DNA of 8,648 nucleotides. Origin: Planctomycetales bacterium. GTDB taxonomy: Bacteria; Planctomycetota; SBBH01. Numbering within the stretch: position 1 is the first letter of the stretch; each line of letters opens with the position of its first letter. Made by a program: the position numbers and the translations under genes. The notes beneath the pieces were generated by a model. It did no database searches and was not told where the DNA came from. It saw nothing but the letters and a program-made list of their open reading frames with translations. Where the stretch lies: assembly GCA_005239795.1 (NCBI GenBank), contig SBBH01000218.1, positions 1-8,648 of the forward strand. Reading direction: 5' to 3'. This document shows positions 6,643 to 8,648 of the stretch, piece by piece.

Positions 6643-7098
6643 CTATTTCTTTTTCTTCTTCTCGTTTTTCTTTTCCGTCTTCCCGCCTTGTTGCCCCACC
6701 TTCTCGAGAATCGCTTTCATCTGCTTGACGACCTCCTCGCTCGAGCGCGCTCCGAGCTCTCCCAAGACCTCTTCCGTCTCAGCATTCACGAAAAGCAGGG
6801 TGGGATATTCCGCGATCGCGAACTTCTGCTCAAGCTCGGCGTTTTCGTTGGAGATCACCGCCTCGAATTTCTTGGACGCCTCTACCACCTTCTCGTCGCT
6901 GAACGCACCTGCGTCCAGCTTCTTGCACGGCCCTCACCACTCGGCCGTGAAATAGATGATGAGAGGCTTCCCCGATTTCCGGGCCCCCTCCCGCGCCTCG
7001 TCGTAATCCTCTTTCCAGCCGATCTTCCCCCCCTGGCCGGCCAGTAGAGGAAGAGAAGCCGCTGCCAGACATCCCAACGCCAGGATCGTTCGACGCAT
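6643..7098 (-). CDS. Exported thioredoxin-like selenoprotein (W-U-G-P-C active site)
   Basis: Reading TGA 6934-6936 as selenocysteine gives one 151-aa protein from ATG 7098 to TAG 6643. The N-terminus MRRTILALG...LLAG is a signal peptide. Then come WKEDYDEAREGARKSGKPL and IIYFTAEWUGPCKKL, with Sec55 replacing the first (nucleophilic) Cys of the classic W-C-G-P-C motif and Cys58 resolving. The cis-proline motif is YPTLLF. The C-terminus is a Lys/Glu-rich tail (KTEKKNEKKKKK). It belongs to the exported single-domain thioredoxin-like group, so a periplasmic disulfide or peroxide redox role is likely; the partner is unknown. An ordinary gene caller would start at ATG 6888 and lose signal peptide and active site. 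AAAGGAA at 7106-7112, 7 nt before ATG 7098, supports this start. A strong SECIS-like hairpin follows the UGA. A Cys-to-stop mutation is possible, but it would have to fall on the catalytic residue by chance. Confidence 0.9.
6898..6919 (-). promoter_or_regulatory. Bacterial SECIS hairpin of the thioredoxin-like selenoprotein
   Basis: Counting from the base after UGA, nt 15-23 (GCUGGACGC) pair with nt 28-36 (GCGUUCAGC): nine pairs, one of them G-U. The tetraloop AGGU at 24-27 has G in second position. Distance, stem length and loop match the bacterial SECIS form bound by SelB, and AGGU also begins the loop of the E. coli fdhF element. It lies within the coding sequence directly after the active site. 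Confidence 0.85.
6934..6936 (-). other. In-frame UGA, selenocysteine codon 55
   Basis: The codons read TGG TGA GGG CCG TGC, i.e. W-U-G-P-C. TGA stands exactly where thioredoxins have the catalytic Cys codon, and the frame is open on both sides with clear family sequence upstream and downstream. Confidence 0.88.
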
Positions 7099-7134
7099 GA
7101 GGTCGTTCCTTTCCCGGACCGTGCCTGCGGTCCG

Positions 7135-7154
7135 ACACTGTTTTTATACAGTGT
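7135..7154. promoter_or_regulatory. 20-bp perfect inverted repeat, possible operator
   Basis: ACACTGT (7135-7141), a 6-bp spacer and ACAGTGT (7148-7154) form a perfect dyad. It overlaps the possible minus-strand -10 TATAAA, so a repressor bound here could block the selenoprotein run. It resembles a LexA box superficially, but its CTG-CAG spacing is 8 rather than 10. The regulator is unknown. Confidence 0.45.
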
Positions 7155-7259
7155 TAGGATTCGTACAAAAACAACTTATCAGTTATTTCCGCACGGCGCC
7201 TTACGCGACAGCAGATTTGGGGCTCTTCGCGCCTTTCCCGCCGCGCCGTTTTCGGATAG

Positions 7260-7280
7260 CCTTGCGCTTTCCTCGCAAGG
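7260..7280 (+). promoter_or_regulatory. Hairpin over the surE ribosome-binding site
   Basis: CCTTGCG (7260-7266) and CGCAAGG (7274-7280) are perfect complements around a 7-nt loop. The surE Shine-Dalgarno AAGGG (7277-7281) lies mostly inside the right arm, six bases before ATG 7288. In RNA the hairpin could hide the ribosome site and damp surE and rbfA translation. This rests on sequence complementarity only. Confidence 0.5.
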
Positions 7281-7287
7281 GTTTCCC

Positions 7288-8076
7288 ATGCGCATTCTCC
7301 TCACAAACGACGACGGCCTGCACGCCGAAGGGATCCAGGCTCTCTACGCGGCGCTTGCGCCATGGGGCGAGATCACCGTGGCGGCCCCGATGCGGGAATG
7401 CTCCGCCGGGGGGCATGCGATCTCAACCGCGACCGCCATCCCCGTGCGCCAGGTCCCTTTCGGCCAAGGGGGCTCTGCCTACGCCGTCGACGGCACCCCT
7501 GCCGACTGCGTAAAGCTGGCGCTGGCGCACCTCATGAAACACCGCCCTGACGTCGTGGTCTCGGGGATCAACCACGGGGCGAACGTCGGCGTCTGCGTCC
7601 TCTACTCCGGCACCGTCTCAGCGGCTCTTGAGGGGGCGATCGAGGGGCTCCCGGCCTTCGCCGTCTCGGCCCTGATGCGCAGGGGGCGCCAGCCTGATTT
7701 CGACGCCATCGCCCGGCGCTTCAAGACCCTAGCGGAGGAGATCCTGGCCGACGGGGTCCAGCCGGGACTCGTCTACAACGTGAACTTTCCCGACCGGAGC
7801 GTCTCGCGCCTCAAGGCCGTGCGCTGGGCCCCGCAGAGCCGGTCGGTCCCGTTTGGAGGGCACTTCGTGCGCCGCCGCGACCCGCGGGGGCGCCCCTACT
7901 ACTGGCTCCTCGAGAAGCCCCATCCCACGAACGGCGAGAAAGCCACCGACGTTGCGTTGCTCGTAAAGGGACATGTCACCGTCACGCCGCTCGGGTGCGA
8001 CATGACACGCCACGAGGCCCTGCGGCGCCGGCGGCGTCCCCGGCCGACCAAACCAGGAGGAAAAAAACGTGGGTAG
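7288..8076 (+). CDS. surE: 5'/3'-nucleotidase SurE
   Basis: SurE is a metal-dependent nucleoside monophosphate phosphatase linked to stationary-phase survival and nucleotide salvage. The 262-aa protein starts MRILLTNDDG, with metal ligands D8 and D9. Ser39 in CSAGGH and Asn95 in VSGINHGANVG complete the SurE metal site at the usual residue numbers. DGTPADCVKLAL and YSGTVSAALEGA are further family signatures. The C-terminal tail is very basic (RRRRRPRPTKPGGKKRG). ATG 7288 is preceded by AAGGG within a possible hairpin. Its TAG lies 8 bp inside the start of rbfA, so the two are probably co-translated. The region before it is divergent from the selenoprotein run. Confidence 0.97.
   Translation: MRILLTNDDGLHAEGIQALYAALAPWGEITVAAPMRECSAGGHAISTATAIPVRQVPFGQGGSAYAVDGTPADCVKLALAHLMKHRPDVVVSGINHGANVGVCVLYSGTVSAALEGAIEGLPAFAVSALMRRGRQPDFDAIARRFKTLAEEILADGVQPGLVYNVNFPDRSVSRLKAVRWAPQSRSVPFGGHFVRRRDPRGRPYYWLLEKPHPTNGEKATDVALLVKGHVTVTPLGCDMTRHEALRRRRRPRPTKPGGKKRG
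8055..8060 (+). promoter_or_regulatory. Strong Shine-Dalgarno for rbfA
   Basis: AGGAGG sits inside the 3' end of surE, eight bases before a GTG codon. It fixes the non-ATG start of rbfA. Confidence 0.85.
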
Positions 8077-8479
8077 GCGCCTGGAACGCGTCGCCTCGCT
8101 CCTCAAGGAGGAGATCAGCCGGGTCATCCTGTACGAGCTTGCGGATCCCCGGATGGGATTTATCACCATCACGGGGGTCAAGCCCTCGGCCGACCTCCAG
8201 CGGGCCGCCGTCTATGTTTCGATCCTGGGAAACGCCGGTCAGATCCGCACAACGCTGCGCGGCCTCCAGCACGCGCGGGGTCATATCCAGGAGCTCGTGA
8301 GCCAGCGCGCGATCCTGCGCTACACACCGCGCCTCACCTTTATCTACGACGAATCGGTCTCCGGCGTCGAGCGGATCACGCGAAAACTCAAGGAGGCGCT
8401 GGGGACCATTTCGGCCGAGGATCCCCCCGAGGCGCGCGAGGCGCCGCCCGCAGCGCCCCAAAAAGAAGAGGAAGAATAA
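8069..8479 (+). CDS. rbfA: 30S ribosome-binding factor RbfA
   Basis: RbfA is a small KH-fold factor that binds the 30S subunit and assists 16S rRNA 5'-end maturation. The 136-aa protein opens RRLERVASLLKEEISRVILYEL, then DPRMGFITITGVKPSADLQRAAVYVSILG, and later LRYTPRLTFIYDESV; these are the RbfA helix-strand-strand-helix signatures. The C-terminal ~20 residues are a Pro/Ala/Glu-rich, probably disordered tail ending EEEE. It starts with GTG 8069 behind a perfect AGGAGG, overlapping surE by 8 bp, and ends in TAA. The usual infB, nusA or truB neighbours are not seen; surE is the upstream partner instead. Confidence 0.96.
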   Translation: MGRRLERVASLLKEEISRVILYELADPRMGFITITGVKPSADLQRAAVYVSILGNAGQIRTTLRGLQHARGHIQELVSQRAILRYTPRLTFIYDESVSGVERITRKLKEALGTISAEDPPEAREAPPAAPQKEEEE

Positions 8480-8490
8480 AGCGCACGCCT

Positions 8491-8499
8491 CCCCCCCCC
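8491..8499 (+). repeat. C9 homopolymer before the last gene
   Basis: Nine consecutive C bases directly precede the GTG proposed as the start of the partial downstream gene, 11 bp after the rbfA stop. Such tracts can slip during replication and are also prone to sequencing error. Confidence 0.6.
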
Positions 8500-8648
8500 G
8501 TGCTTGAGCGAGACGCCTGGAAGGAAAATTTTTCATCCACCGAGGGAGCGGTTGAGGTTCCCCTGAGGGTCCCCTACCGCCTCTACACCCCCCGCAAGCG
8601 CCTAAAAGGCGCTGCCGGAATTCTCATCGGCCTACACCGTTACGGCGG
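8500..8648 (+). CDS. Partial alpha/beta-hydrolase or esterase-like protein (N-terminus only)
   Basis: From GTG 8500 the frame stays open to the window edge, about 49 codons. The translation includes VPLRVPYRLYTPRKR and then AAGILIGLHRYGG. The pattern of hydrophobic strand followed by L-H-x-Y-G-G resembles the oxyanion-loop region (LHGYGG type) of carboxylesterase/phospholipase and dienelactone-hydrolase families, with Arg where Gly is more usual. The catalytic triad would lie outside the window. The start is uncertain: no Shine-Dalgarno is visible, only a C9 tract. It runs 20 bp after rbfA on the same strand and may be cotranscribed. Coding status is likely, the family tentative. Confidence 0.55.
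   Translation, partial: MLERDAWKENFSSTEGAVEVPLRVPYRLYTPRKRLKGAAGILIGLHRYG

Larger units (their letters stand above)
7099..7287. promoter_or_regulatory. Divergent intergenic region between the selenoprotein gene and surE
   Basis: This 189-bp gap should hold the promoters for both transcription directions. Its centre (about 7138-7190) is AT-rich against a GC-rich background. On the minus strand, TATAAA at 7143-7148 is a possible -10 for the selenoprotein run, but no well-spaced -35 is obvious. No convincing plus-strand promoter, RNA gene or small ORF was recognised. Confidence 0.5.

Noticed and set aside
6643..6888. Stand-alone 81-aa protein starting at ATG 6888
   Set aside because: It lacks the signal peptide and redox motif that lie directly upstream in the same frame beyond one TGA, and it has no ribosome site. 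It is the C-terminal part of the selenoprotein.
2841..7098. Genome-wide reassignment of UGA to Gly, Trp or Cys
   Set aside because: UGA ends ruvA in a TGATG junction with ruvB and also ends mqnA and bioD at family-typical lengths. The two internal UGAs each have a SECIS-like hairpin, so local Sec insertion explains them better.
7135..7154. LexA/SOS box
   Set aside because: The CTG and CAG half-sites are separated by 8 bases instead of the 10 of the E. coli-type box. It is left as an unassigned operator candidate.

Overview
This is a GC-rich bacterial window packed with genes. Eight genes on the minus strand run leftwards from about 7098 to beyond base 1: thioredoxin-like selenoprotein, mqnA, bioD, TPR/alpha-CTD protein, beta-propeller protein with an in-frame UGA, ruvA, ruvB and a SpoIID-type protein. 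A divergent plus-strand group (surE, rbfA, start of an esterase-like gene) runs off the right edge. The lineage cannot be fixed from sequence alone. The TPR protein carrying two RNA polymerase alpha C-terminal domains, and the futalosine-type menaquinone gene mqnA, would suit Planctomycetota or a related phylum. That is recollection and inference, not a search result.

The most interesting content is translational recoding. Two minus-strand genes look truncated because an in-frame TGA splits them. In the gene at 6643-7098 the TGA falls exactly on the first cysteine of a thioredoxin active site, giving W-U-G-P-C. A 9-bp hairpin with an AGGU tetraloop begins 15 nt after the TGA, which has the form of a bacterial SECIS element. 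In the gene at 2841-3737 the TGA follows a cysteine (Cys-Sec) in a turn of a secreted beta-propeller-like protein. A 6-bp hairpin with an AGUU tetraloop sits at matching distance. The beta-propeller repeat pattern continues in frame past the TGA to a TAG. UGA is still a normal stop elsewhere (ruvA, mqnA, bioD), so this is local selenocysteine insertion and not a changed genetic code. The cell must then have SelA/B/C/D, none of which lies in this window.

Layout: <1-1134 SpoIID/LytB-domain lipoprotein-like protein; 1135-1227 AT-rich spacer with a 13-bp direct repeat; 1228-2801 ruvB and ruvA, coupled by TGATG; 2841-3737 beta-propeller-like candidate selenoprotein; 3744-5075 TPR/alpha-CTD protein; 5137-5844 bioD; 5831-6631 mqnA, probably with an ATC start; 6643-7098 thioredoxin-like selenoprotein; 7099-7287 divergent intergenic region with a 20-bp inverted repeat and a hairpin over the surE ribosome site; 7288-8076 surE; 8069-8479 rbfA; 8500->8648 start of an alpha/beta-hydrolase-like gene behind a C9 tract.

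Functionally the minus-strand run mixes Holliday-junction processing, cofactor synthesis (biotin, menaquinone), envelope redox chemistry and peptidoglycan remodelling. The two Sec-containing products both carry signal peptides and so probably act outside the cytoplasm.
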